NCBI GenBank assembly: GCA_002373165.1
Contig: DFJS01000082.1
Location: 1 to 20,576 of the forward strand
Direction of reading: 5' to 3'
Origin: Ruminococcus sp. UBA3665
GTDB taxonomy: Bacteria > Bacillota > Clostridia > Oscillospirales > Ruminococcaceae
DNA: 20,576 nucleotides
Shown here: piece by piece, positions 13,695 through 20,576 of the stretch
How the letters are laid out: each line of letters begins with the position of its first letter
Numbering within the stretch: the first letter of the stretch is position 1
Translations under genes and position numbers: made by a program
Notes under the pieces: model-generated
Seen by the model: the letters and a program-made list of their open reading frames with translations, nothing else
Database searches by the model: none
Told to the model about the DNA's origin: nothing

Positions 13695-14939
13695 ATGAAA
13701 AAAACAAAATTCATCGCAGGCCTGACGGCCGTTCTGCTTGCTGTACAGGCCGGCATCCAGATGACTGTCTTCGCCGGAAATCCTGACGGGGATTTGCAGA
13801 AAATTCACGATTTTATGGCCGAACAGGATTTTCATTATGTGGATGTCGTGCCGTCCTCTTCCGGAAACGGGTTCGTGATTCTGCTCCAGAATACTCCGCA
13901 GTCTGATATTCAGAAACAGGAAATTCTGGATTATTGCTATGATCAGGGATTCTTTTCGGAATATACTATCAGTCTGGGCACGGAAGACTGGGCAGTATCG
14001 GCAGTGGATGTCACAGCGGATATTCTCAGAAGATATTTCACGGATTCGTTCAGCCGGGTGACGTATCAGATCTGCTGTCACGAAGACGGCACACGCTATC
14101 TGCGCATCCTGAAAAAAGAAGATTCTCCCGAAGCAGAGGAAGAATTCCAGACCGTCCTCAAATACTGCCTGACAAGAGGACTGACCGAACATTGTGAATT
14201 TATGTTCGACAGAACCGTTCCGAAACAGGAACTTTCTACAGAGATCCTTGCCGGACTTTCCGACAATCCGGAAGAAGTTCTTGTCCAGATTCAGAATTTT
14301 ATTTCTGAAAATCAGTATCATGCGACTGTCGAACTCCGCACGGAAACAAACGGCGAATATAAATTCTATATTCTCACGCAGTCAGAAGAAGAACTGCTGC
14401 CGATTTATTCCTACTGCCGGGAGTATACAGCATTCAGCGACAGCCTGTATCTTTCCACAGAACAGAATTATCAGATTCAGGAGCTTTTCAAACAGATTCA
14501 GGCTTTTTTTGAAGAAAAAAATTATCTGGAAACACTCAATACGACTGAAGCGTTTCTGGATTCCGAAACACCCGGAAGAATTATCGTCAGCTGTTCGGAT
14601 GAGGATATCTTGCAGGAAGAAATCCGGCCGTTCTGTGAGAGTCTCACGCTTCCGGAGGGCTGTTACTATGAATTTCTCGTTTCCGTGACGGAACCTGCCA
14701 TAGAGCCTGCCATTCCCGAAACTACAGAAGTATGTTCATCAGAACTCACGATATTCGCCGGAGATGTCAATCTGGATAATCATGTGAATATTCTGGATGT
14801 GATTCTGCTCAACAGAGCCGTTCTGGGAAAGGAAACATTGACAGAAATCCAGAATCTGGCCGCGGATATCAATCAGGATAAGCTTGTGGATGCAACCGAT
14901 TCTCTGATGATTCTGAAACAGATCGTCGGAATGCAGTAA
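13695..14939 (+). CDS. Secreted dockerin protein with four internal repeats
   Basis: A 414-residue exported protein. A signal peptide (about 1-27, MKKTKFIAGLTAVLLAV...FA) is followed by four similar units of about 65-75 residues (roughly 33-93, 104-171, 193-255 and 262-330). Each has a helix with an IxxFxxExxY-like core, a beta hairpin with an ILxxx strand, then a helix with a CY/YC pair and a strand. A Pro/Glu linker leads to a type I dockerin (356-412) with two calcium loops: D357, N359, D361, H363, N365, D368 and D391, N393, D395, L397, D399, D402. No catalytic motif is seen, so the repeats are more likely binding or structural. It would bind a cohesin on a scaffoldin. AGAGGTGA precedes the ATG; it lies 20 nt after the stalk gene, in the same unit. 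Confidence 0.88.
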   Translation: MKKTKFIAGLTAVLLAVQAGIQMTVFAGNPDGDLQKIHDFMAEQDFHYVDVVPSSSGNGFVILLQNTPQSDIQKQEILDYCYDQGFFSEYTISLGTEDWAVSAVDVTADILRRYFTDSFSRVTYQICCHEDGTRYLRILKKEDSPEAEEEFQTVLKYCLTRGLTEHCEFMFDRTVPKQELSTEILAGLSDNPEEVLVQIQNFISENQYHATVELRTETNGEYKFYILTQSEEELLPIYSYCREYTAFSDSLYLSTEQNYQIQELFKQIQAFFEEKNYLETLNTTEAFLDSETPGRIIVSCSDEDILQEEIRPFCESLTLPEGCYYEFLVSVTEPAIEPAIPETTEVCSSELTIFAGDVNLDNHVNILDVILLNRAVLGKETLTEIQNLAADINQDKLVDATDSLMILKQIVGMQ

Positions 14940-14965
14940 TAAAATAATTTCAAGAGGTGATTTAT

Positions 14966-16486
14966 ATGAAAAAAACAAGAATTTTTGCCGGAATTACCGC
15001 CCTTCTGATCAGTATGCAGATGAGTCTTTCACTGTCCGCATTCGCCGAAGAAGAAACAACCGAATCGGAAGGTACTGTGCAGACAGATATTCTTGCCGGA
15101 GATGTCAATCTGGATAACAAAGTGAATATTCTGGATGTGATTGCTCTTAACAGAGCCATTCTGGGAAAAGATCTGCTGACGGATATCCAGAATCTGGCCG
15201 CGGATATCAATCAGGATAAGCTTGTCGATGCAACCGATTCTCTGACGATTCTGAAACAGATTGTCGGCATTGTCGAGACAGAAGAAAAAATACTCTATCA
15301 GAGTGCGGTCAATCTCAGCGAATCTGTAAAAGCAGAAACTGTTTCGGCCAAAGCTCTGGATGATGATTTTATCATCGCACAGACGGGGTTCTATCTGGAG
15401 CTGTTCCAGAAGACTGCGGCTCAGGAACAAAAAACAAATCTTCTGATTTCGCCCTATTCCGTGATGCAGGCACTCGCCATGACTGCCAACGGCGCAGACG
15501 GTCAGACCCGCACCGAAATGGAACAGACGTTCGGAGGCATTGCACTGGATGATCTGAATCAGTATCTGTACACGCAGAGAACAAATCAGCCTGATCTGGC
15601 AGACTGCAAGCTTCTGACAGCAAATTCCATCTGGTACCGGGATGCTGAAAATTTCTATGTATCGCCGGAATTTCTTAAAACCAATGCTGATTATTATGCT
15701 GCCGATGTGTTCAAAGCTCCGTTTGATATTTCCACTGCAAGAGATATCAATACATGGGTAAATCATCATACAGACGGCATGATTCCCCAGCTGGTCAAAG
15801 AAGCTCCTATGAGTGATGCTGCTTTGATGTTCCTGATTAATGCCGTGACGTTCGATGCAAAATGGGCATCACCGTATCTGACAAATTTTGATGTTCATGA
15901 AAAAGCTTTCACTGCCTGGGATGGTACAGTCCAGACCGCTGATATGATGTATTCTACAGAATGGCAGTATCTGGAAGAAGAACATGCAGCGGGCTTCATG
16001 AAGCCTTACTGGGGCGGCCGCTATGCATTCGCGGCACTGCTCCCCGAAGAAGGCCTTTCTCTGGATGACTACATTTCCGGCATGACTGCCGAAACACTGC
16101 ATAAAACGCTCTCTGAACCCGTGTCTATCAAGACTCATACAGGTCTGCCGAAGTTCAGCTATGATTATGACATTCAGCTGAATTCCGCACTCGGTCAGAT
16201 GGGTATGCCGTCAGCCTTTGACGGAGAACTGGCGGACTTCTCCAGAATGAGTTCTCTGGACAGTTATATCGGCAATGTGCTTCACAAGACACATATCGAA
16301 GTCACGGAAGAAGGCACACGCGCTGCGGCTGTGACAATGGTCGAAATGGAGTGTGGGGACACACTTGAACCCGAAGAAACCAGAACTGTCGAACTGAACC
16401 GGCCGTTCGTCTACATGATTGTCGATCTGGATACCAGTCTGCCGATCTTTATGGGCACAGTCAAAAGCTTGGAAACACTCTCCTGA
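14966..16486 (+). CDS. Secreted serpin protease inhibitor with an N-terminal dockerin
   Basis: A 506-residue exported protein. A signal peptide (about 1-27, ending AFA) is followed by a dockerin (45-101, loops starting at D46 and D80), a linker and a serpin domain (about 135-505). Serpin features include NLLISPYSVMQALAMTANGA (158-177), NAVTFDAKW (292-300) and the hinge EEGTRAAAVT (448-457), with RPFVYMIVD and IFMGTV at the end. The small-residue hinge indicates that it is an inhibitory serpin. The reactive loop after the hinge (MVEMECGDTLEPEET) is acidic and longer than usual; by hinge count, P1 falls near G463/D464. Dockerin serpins are known in cellulolytic clostridia, where they protect the cellulosome from proteases. 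The preceding 40 nt copy the region before the previous gene. Confidence 0.93.
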   Translation: MKKTRIFAGITALLISMQMSLSLSAFAEEETTESEGTVQTDILAGDVNLDNKVNILDVIALNRAILGKDLLTDIQNLAADINQDKLVDATDSLTILKQIVGIVETEEKILYQSAVNLSESVKAETVSAKALDDDFIIAQTGFYLELFQKTAAQEQKTNLLISPYSVMQALAMTANGADGQTRTEMEQTFGGIALDDLNQYLYTQRTNQPDLADCKLLTANSIWYRDAENFYVSPEFLKTNADYYAADVFKAPFDISTARDINTWVNHHTDGMIPQLVKEAPMSDAALMFLINAVTFDAKWASPYLTNFDVHEKAFTAWDGTVQTADMMYSTEWQYLEEEHAAGFMKPYWGGRYAFAALLPEEGLSLDDYISGMTAETLHKTLSEPVSIKTHTGLPKFSYDYDIQLNSALGQMGMPSAFDGELADFSRMSSLDSYIGNVLHKTHIEVTEEGTRAAAVTMVEMECGDTLEPEETRTVELNRPFVYMIVDLDTSLPIFMGTVKSLETLS

Positions 16487-16501
16487 AAATCTCTGAAAAA
16501 T

Positions 16502-16524
16502 GACCTGCTCCGGCAGGTCTTTTT
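16502..16524 (+). terminator. Intrinsic terminator after the serpin gene
   Basis: GACCTGC (16502-16508) pairs with GCAGGTC (16513-16519) around TCCG, followed by five T. AAAAA just upstream can extend the stem with the T tract. It closes the sigma-factor/dockerin unit before the sporulation operon. Confidence 0.9.
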
Positions 16525-16527
16525 CTG

Positions 16528-16556
16528 TCATACCGGAGAAAGCTCCTGCATAGAAT
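16528..16556 (+). promoter_or_regulatory. Sigma-E-like promoter for the spoIIIA operon
   Basis: TCATACC (16528-16534), a 14-nt spacer and CATAGAAT (16549-16556) match the sigma-E consensus KMATATT-N14-CATACAnT at 5 of 7 and 7 of 8 positions. In B. subtilis the spoIIIA operon is controlled by mother-cell sigma-E. The start of transcription would be near 16564, about 30 nt before spoIIIAA. Confidence 0.7.
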
Positions 16557-16592
16557 ATAGCAAGAAATTCAAAAAAAGGACGGGCTGTTGTG

Positions 16593-17453
16593 ATGCGTAC
16601 TCTGGAAACACTCAAAGAAATTCAGGATTATCTTCCGCCGCAGGTGCGGACTGTGCTTGCCGCTATGCCGGAACAGGAACTGGAACAGATTCAGGAAATC
16701 CGCTTACGGAATCAGAAACCGTTCGGCATTGTGAAGCAGGGCAGGGAAGAATGTCAGAATGCCGTCATCCGGTTTGAAGACATCGCCAGAAGCTTTCAGG
16801 CAATATGCAGTTATTCTGTCTACAGCTATGAACAGGAGCTTGCCGAAGGCTATCTGACTATCCGGGGCGGCTGCCGGGTAGGCATCTGCGGCAGTGCTGT
16901 CCGGGAGGAAAATCAGATTAAAAGCCTGAAATACATCAGCGGCCTGAATTTCAGAATCGCCGGAGAACGCCCCGGCATTGCCGAAACGCTCTGGCATCAG
17001 ACTTCCGGCAGTCTTCTGATTGCCGGAACAGTCGGAAGCGGCAAAACTACCTGGCTCCGGGATTTGTGCCGTCTGGCCGGGAAAGAGCACAGAACTGCCC
17101 TGATTGACGAACGCGGCGAACTTGCGGCAGTCTGCCGGGGCGTTCCGGCGCATGATGTCGGCAGAATGACAGATGTCTTTGACGGCTACCCCCGTGCGGC
17201 CGGAATTCTGACTGCTCTGCGCGTGATGAATCCGGAATATATACTCTGTGACGAAATCGGCACGCCGGAAGATGTACAGGCTGTATTGCAGGCCGCCGGA
17301 TGCGGCGTGAAGCTGGCCGCTGCCTGCCATGCCGGAAGTCCGGACGAAATCCGGAAACGCCCCGTGCTCCGGCCTTTGCTAGAAGCCGGTATTTTTCAGT
17401 ATGCGGCATTTCTGCAAAACGGCAGTCTGCAAATCATCCGGAGGCTGGCATGA
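16593..17453 (+). CDS. spoIIIAA: Stage III sporulation protein AA, secretion-type ATPase
   Basis: The ATPase of the SpoIIIA-SpoIIQ channel, related to type II/IV secretion ATPases (GspE/VirB11-like). It probably powers the complex in the mother cell membrane during engulfment. Walker A is GTVGSGKTT (145-153), Walker B is YILCDEIG with D220 and E221, and LIDERGELAAV and ACHAG are family features. Canonical relatives often have GPPGSGKTT; this TV variant keeps the lysine. Length (286 aa) is slightly short but normal. The start is either GTG 16590 (9 nt after AAAGGA) or ATG 16593; I chose ATG. The stop overlaps the spoIIIAB start (ATGA). First gene of the operon. Confidence 0.95.
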   Translation: MRTLETLKEIQDYLPPQVRTVLAAMPEQELEQIQEIRLRNQKPFGIVKQGREECQNAVIRFEDIARSFQAICSYSVYSYEQELAEGYLTIRGGCRVGICGSAVREENQIKSLKYISGLNFRIAGERPGIAETLWHQTSGSLLIAGTVGSGKTTWLRDLCRLAGKEHRTALIDERGELAAVCRGVPAHDVGRMTDVFDGYPRAAGILTALRVMNPEYILCDEIGTPEDVQAVLQAAGCGVKLAAACHAGSPDEIRKRPVLRPLLEAGIFQYAAFLQNGSLQIIRRLA

Positions 17454-17941
17454 AGCATTCCGGCATTCTTCTGCTTTTTCTGTGCTGTGCCGGACTGGGC
17501 TTCTGTGCCTCGTTCCGGCTCCGGAAACAGACGGCCGTCTTCCGGAAACTGATGCTGTTTCTGGAAGACTGCATGACATATATTCGATATCAGCATCTGA
17601 CACTTCCGGAACTGTTCGCCGTGCTGAATCAGAATTCTGTCTATGCCGGATGGGATTTTATCCGGAATCTGAATCAGAATCCGGGTCTTGCGCCGGAACT
17701 GCGCTGGAATTTCGCTTTGCAGGAAAGTCAGCTCCCGGCACAGGCACGGGAGATTCTCAGACAGCTGGGAACGGAACTGGGAAAATCTGATACTTCCGGT
17801 CAGCTGGCCGTGCTGACCCTCTGCCGGGAACAGATGCGCACGGCTCTGGAACAGCATCAGGCCGAATGCGCCGGAAAAAGCCGGCTGTGTCAGTCGCTGG
17901 GCTGTCTGGGCGGCGCAATGCTGGCGGTTCTGTTCTGGTAA
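17450..17941 (+). CDS. spoIIIAB: Stage III sporulation protein AB
   Basis: A 163-residue membrane protein, close to the usual 170. It has an N-terminal hydrophobic segment (about 5-22, ILLLFLCCAGLGFCASF), an amphipathic helical middle with CMTYIRYQHLTLPELF and a C-terminal hydrophobic stretch (LGCLGGAMLAVLFW). The layout resembles GspF-like proteins of secretion systems. The ATG at 17450 overlaps the spoIIIAA stop by 4 nt, with GGAGG (17440-17444) upstream; a longer upstream frame is an overlap artefact. Similarity to SpoIIIAB is only moderate by eye, but operon position makes the call firm. Confidence 0.93.
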   Translation: MKHSGILLLFLCCAGLGFCASFRLRKQTAVFRKLMLFLEDCMTYIRYQHLTLPELFAVLNQNSVYAGWDFIRNLNQNPGLAPELRWNFALQESQLPAQAREILRQLGTELGKSDTSGQLAVLTLCREQMRTALEQHQAECAGKSRLCQSLGCLGGAMLAVLFW

Positions 17942-17965
17942 TACAAATCACGGGGGGCAGTGCTT

Positions 17966-18160
17966 ATGGAAATTGATCTGATTTTTAAAATTGCCGGAAT
18001 CGGAATTATTGTTTCTGTACTCAGTCTGGTGCTGAAAAAATCCGACCGCGAAGAACAGGCTATGATGACAGTTCTGGCCGGGCTGATCGTCGTGCTGATG
18101 CTGATTGTACAGCAGATCAGCGAATTATTCGAGACAGTCAAGGCGGTGTTCGGACTGTGA
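17966..18160 (+). CDS. spoIIIAC: Stage III sporulation protein AC
   Basis: A 64-residue protein with two membrane helices (about 6-23 and 33-52) joined by a polar KKSDREEQ loop. This size and layout are diagnostic of SpoIIIAC, a channel component in the mother cell membrane. It starts at ATG 17966, 8 nt after GGGGGGC; the GTG at 17960 lies against this site and is unlikely. Its stop shares GTGA with the spoIIIAD start. Confidence 0.95.
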   Translation: MEIDLIFKIAGIGIIVSVLSLVLKKSDREEQAMMTVLAGLIVVLMLIVQQISELFETVKAVFGL

Positions 18161-18543
18161 AGACGGAAATACTGGTATTCTGTATGATATGCTGTGTGCT
18201 GGTGATGCTGCTGAAACAGTATCACAAAGCGTTCGGCATACTGGCCGGAATCGCCGTCTGTGCGGCCGTGCTGATGACGGTTCTGCCGCAGGCCGAACGC
18301 ATTCTGCAAACGGCAGAAAATATCTATTTGCAGAGCCGCCTGGAACAGGAATATTTTCAGATTTTATGCAAGGCAGTCGGCATTTCCTGGCTGACACAGC
18401 TTGCCGGAGACCTCTGCCGGGACTGCGGCGAAACTGCAATTGCTTCGGCCGCCGAACTCTGCGGCAGAATTCTGCTGACTCTGCTGGCACTGCCTCTGTT
18501 TCTGACACTTGCCGAAACGGTTCTGGAGATGATGCAGGTATGA
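18157..18543 (+). CDS. spoIIIAD: Stage III sporulation protein AD
   Basis: A 128-residue protein with hydrophobic segments at about 5-21, 27-45 and 104-124, in line with SpoIIIAD (typically 130). The middle holds the polar helix with RLEQEYFQILCKAVGISWLTQLAGDLCRDCGE, a pattern I recognise from the family. It begins with GTG, overlapping the spoIIIAC stop by 4 nt, and its own stop overlaps the spoIIIAE start by 4 nt. Together with AC and AE it forms the membrane core of the channel. Confidence 0.95.
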   Translation: MKTEILVFCMICCVLVMLLKQYHKAFGILAGIAVCAAVLMTVLPQAERILQTAENIYLQSRLEQEYFQILCKAVGISWLTQLAGDLCRDCGETAIASAAELCGRILLTLLALPLFLTLAETVLEMMQV

Positions 18544-19547
18544 CAAATCAGGAATATGTTTATGATGATACAATTACGGCATTATTGGAACTCGCCGGGC
18601 TGGAAGGGCTTTCCGGTACGGAATCGCTGACGGATTTGCAGTTTTCTGATTTTTTCGGGAAGATTCTGGAACTCGGCTGGCAGAGAATTCACGCGCCATT
18701 GCAGATGCTCGGTCTGCTGACAGGGGTGATTCTGCTGGCGGCCGTCTCCGGAAGCCTGAAACAGCAGAAAACGGCACAGATCTGTGATGTTCTTGCAGTA
18801 TTGTGCGCCGCCGGGACGGCCGTCCGGCCAATGACGGATGTATTTCTGCAATCTTCCCAGGTACTGGAAGCTTCTGCTGATTTCATGGTGACATTCTCCG
18901 GCATCTTCGGAGGAATTCTGGCCGTGTGCGGAAATCTGACGGCTTCGGCAGGCTATCAGGGAGCTGTGCTGATTCTGTGCAATACGGCTCTGGAAATCGC
19001 TGTGAAAGTGCTGTTTCCCATGCTCACGATGGGACTGGCCATGAGTCTGACCGATGCCGTGAATACAGAGCTTTCTTTTTCGGGACTGCTGATGCTCGTC
19101 CGGAAAGTGACTGTCTGGATTCTGGGCTTTCTGATGGCCTTGTTTCTGGGATTTTTATCCGTGCAGAGTGTTGTTGCTGTTTCGGCCGACCGCGCCGGAA
19201 CAAAAGCCGCACGGTATGCCATCGCCGGACTGGTGCCGTTCATCGGCGGAGCTGTTTCAGATGCCTATGCGGCTGTACTGGGGAGTATGGGCGTGCTGAA
19301 ATCTGCCGCCGGAATGATCGGCGTATTGGCCGTGCTGGCATTGCTGCTTCCTGTGATACTGGATTTGTTTTTCTATCAGGTCATACTGGGAACTGCCGCG
19401 GCAGTTTCGGAAATTTTCGCGTTGGAACGGCTTACCAGACTGTTCCGGAATCTGGAATGTATTTTATCCGTCGGATTTTCCGTTTCTGTGAGTTTCGGAG
19501 TCATGTTCATTGTCAGTACGGGACTGCTGGCCTCGGTCAGCCGCTGA
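18540..19547 (+). CDS. spoIIIAE: Stage III sporulation protein AE
   Basis: A 335-residue polytopic membrane protein with about seven helices from residue 55 onwards, including the AGLVPFIGGAVSDAYAAVLG segment that is diagnostic of SpoIIIAE. The B. subtilis protein is nearly 400 residues and has an N-terminal signal peptide. Here the first 50 residues are polar and acidic, and no signal is visible, so either this lineage lost it or the true start differs. An upstream frame runs back over spoIIIAD but has no start with a good Shine-Dalgarno; the ATG at 18540 has GGAG (18525-18528) at 11 nt and ATGA coupling to spoIIIAD. Confidence 0.93.
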   Translation: MTNQEYVYDDTITALLELAGLEGLSGTESLTDLQFSDFFGKILELGWQRIHAPLQMLGLLTGVILLAAVSGSLKQQKTAQICDVLAVLCAAGTAVRPMTDVFLQSSQVLEASADFMVTFSGIFGGILAVCGNLTASAGYQGAVLILCNTALEIAVKVLFPMLTMGLAMSLTDAVNTELSFSGLLMLVRKVTVWILGFLMALFLGFLSVQSVVAVSADRAGTKAARYAIAGLVPFIGGAVSDAYAAVLGSMGVLKSAAGMIGVLAVLALLLPVILDLFFYQVILGTAAAVSEIFALERLTRLFRNLECILSVGFSVSVSFGVMFIVSTGLLASVSR

Positions 19548-19561
19548 ATCAGGAGGAAATC

Positions 19562-20002
19562 ATGCTGGATTCGTTCAGAAGTTCTGTGCTGTCGGTCTGT
19601 CTGCTGAGTACCGCTGTTTCTGTCTGCCTGATGATCTGCCCGGACAATGCGCTGAAAAAACAGGTGAAATTTCTGCTTTCGCTGCTGTTTGTCATCAGTC
19701 TGGCAATGCCCTTCCGGGACTTCCGGATTCCGTCAGCTCCGGGAGTCAGTCAGCAGGAACAGGCGGACAGGACGGTACTGCATCTTACGGAACAGACTGT
19801 CCGGGAAACGCTGGAAACTCTGCTTGCCGAAAAACAAATTTTCTGCCGGGAAATTCAGGTGAATCTGCATATCGATTCCGCCGGCTGCATATCTATTACT
19901 GATATCCGGGTGTGCTGTGATCAGCCGCAGGAGGCAGAACAGCTCCTGCATGAAGTGCTAGGAGAGGGGGTTGCTGTCGATGTTTCGCAGAATCTGGAAT
20001 AA
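19562..20002 (+). CDS. spoIIIAF: Stage III sporulation protein AF
   Basis: A 146-residue protein with two N-terminal membrane helices (about 8-25 and 33-50) and a soluble domain that has RPEQ-like polar sequence, ending with a beta-alpha ring-building-like segment (IQVNLHIDSAGCISITDIRV). AGGAGG (19551-19556) lies 5 nt before the ATG, one of the strongest sites in the operon. It overlaps the spoIIIAG start by 23 nt. SpoIIIAF is thought to form rings like SpoIIIAG/AH. The recognition rests on operon order plus size and topology. Confidence 0.94.
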   Translation: MLDSFRSSVLSVCLLSTAVSVCLMICPDNALKKQVKFLLSLLFVISLAMPFRDFRIPSAPGVSQQEQADRTVLHLTEQTVRETLETLLAEKQIFCREIQVNLHIDSAGCISITDIRVCCDQPQEAEQLLHEVLGEGVAVDVSQNLE

Positions 20003-20480
20003 GTATAAGGCCAGCCTGAAAAAAGATGTGCTGGTGCATATTCTGGTAATCCTGGGTCTGATCGGGATGACCTGCATTCTGCTTTCTTCCTGTCTGGAAG
20101 AAACAGAACAAAATTCTGAAATTCCGGAACAGGCGGATGTTTCCGCCGATCCGGAAGCGTACAGGCAGGCATTGCAGACCCAGCTTTCGGAAATGCTCAG
20201 CCGGATTGACGGAGTCGGCCGGGCGGAAGTGCTGGTAACACTCCGGGGAAGCGAGGCCTATCATTATGCACAGGATGCCGACAGCCGTTATGTCACAGTC
20301 GGCGGCAGTCAGAAAGAAGCCCTTGTGGAATCTGTATCGCTTCCGGCCGTCACCGGAGTCGTCGTCGCCTGCGAGGGCGGCGGCGCAGGGACGGTTCAGG
20401 AAATCGTCTACCAGACCGTTTCCGTTGCCTGCGGACTGAAACTCTCACAGATCTATGTCACAAAATTAGATGCCAACTGA
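19980..20480 (+). CDS. spoIIIAG: Stage III sporulation protein AG
   Basis: A 166-residue single-pass protein: short cytoplasmic tail, membrane helix (about 17-37, VLVHILVILGLIGMTCILLSS), then an intermembrane domain with the YscJ/FliF-type ring-building motif (LSEMLSRIDGVGRAEVLVTL, about 69-88) and a second half with VVVACEGG and YQTVSVACGLKLSQIYV. SpoIIIAG forms the large ring of the channel between mother cell and forespore. The ATG at 19980 is 9 nt after AGGGGG; the upstream TTG at 19971 is close to GGAG and is an alternative. It begins inside spoIIIAF. Confidence 0.95.
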   Translation: MFRRIWNKYKASLKKDVLVHILVILGLIGMTCILLSSCLEETEQNSEIPEQADVSADPEAYRQALQTQLSEMLSRIDGVGRAEVLVTLRGSEAYHYAQDADSRYVTVGGSQKEALVESVSLPAVTGVVVACEGGGAGTVQEIVYQTVSVACGLKLSQIYVTKLDAN

Positions 20481-20494
20481 AAGGATGAATGAGT

Positions 20495-20576
20495 ATGCAG
20501 AAATTTTCTTTGATTATCGGCAAAAAACAGCTGGTGCTGTCGTGTCTGACTGTCCTGCTGGCCGCCGCGGGATATG
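20495..20576 (+). CDS. spoIIIAH: Stage III sporulation protein AH, 5' end (cut by window)
   Basis: The first 27 codons are seen: MQKFSLIIGKKQLVLSC followed by a membrane helix. This fits the SpoIIIAH N-terminus (basic KKQ then helix), and the gene follows spoIIIAG in the usual order. The ATG at 20495 lies about 10 nt after AAGGA (20481-20485); ATG 20489 is also in frame. The ring domain that contacts SpoIIQ is outside the window. Confidence 0.88.
   Translation, partial: MQKFSLIIGKKQLVLSCLTVLLAAAGY

Noticed and set aside
1..20576. CRISPR array, tRNA, rRNA, insertion sequence or prophage
   Set aside because: I saw no regular spaced repeats, no tRNA cloverleaf with TTCGAATC-like arms, no rRNA, and no transposase or integrase reading frame.

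Overview
The window looks like a chromosomal segment of a Gram-positive, spore-forming, anaerobic clostridial bacterium, most likely a Ruminococcus-type member of the Oscillospiraceae. Three things point there: a complete spoIIIAA-AG run leading into spoIIIAH (endospore former), two secreted proteins with canonical type I dockerin modules (a cellulosome or scaffoldin-bound system), and strong AGGAGG/AGAGGTGA ribosome binding sites. The species assignment is inference.

Region 1 (1-7858, + strand) is a riboflavin operon. It opens inside an FMN riboswitch whose 5' half lies outside the window, followed by an intrinsic terminator and ribD, ribE, ribBA and ribH. The four classical genes are not contiguous. 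Five small uncharacterised genes (an ADP-ribosyltransferase-like protein, a 33-residue ORF, a 154-residue protein and two tandem paralogues) lie between ribE and ribBA, and a sixth lies between ribBA and ribH. A HAD/Cof-type phosphatase sits 2 nt after ribH and is a good candidate for the ARPP phosphatase step. A four-helix membrane protein closes the unit at a bidirectional terminator.

Region 2 (7860-10965, - strand) is a diaminopimelate/lysine operon, asd-dapA-dapB. It has a near-consensus promoter, a lysine riboswitch and a terminator in its leader. A strong-looking promoter on the opposite strand lies inside this leader, so transcription towards queA would run antisense through the riboswitch.

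Region 3 (11009-12074, + strand) is queA (queuosine tRNA modification) with its own terminator.

Region 4 (12144-16524, + strand) is a tight four-gene unit: an ECF-like sigma factor, an overlapping single-pass membrane protein with a 13-residue Pro/Glu/Thr repeat stalk (probable anti-sigma or sensor), a secreted dockerin protein with four internal repeats, and a secreted dockerin-serpin protease inhibitor. It ends at a strong terminator. It may be a signal-responsive unit that adds proteins to the cellulosome.

Region 5 (16528-20576, + strand) is the spoIIIA operon, preceded by a sigma-E-like promoter. SpoIIIAA (ATPase), AB, AC, AD, AE, AF and AG are complete and tightly overlapping; SpoIIIAH is cut by the window end. 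Together they build the mother cell side of the feeding-tube channel during endospore formation.
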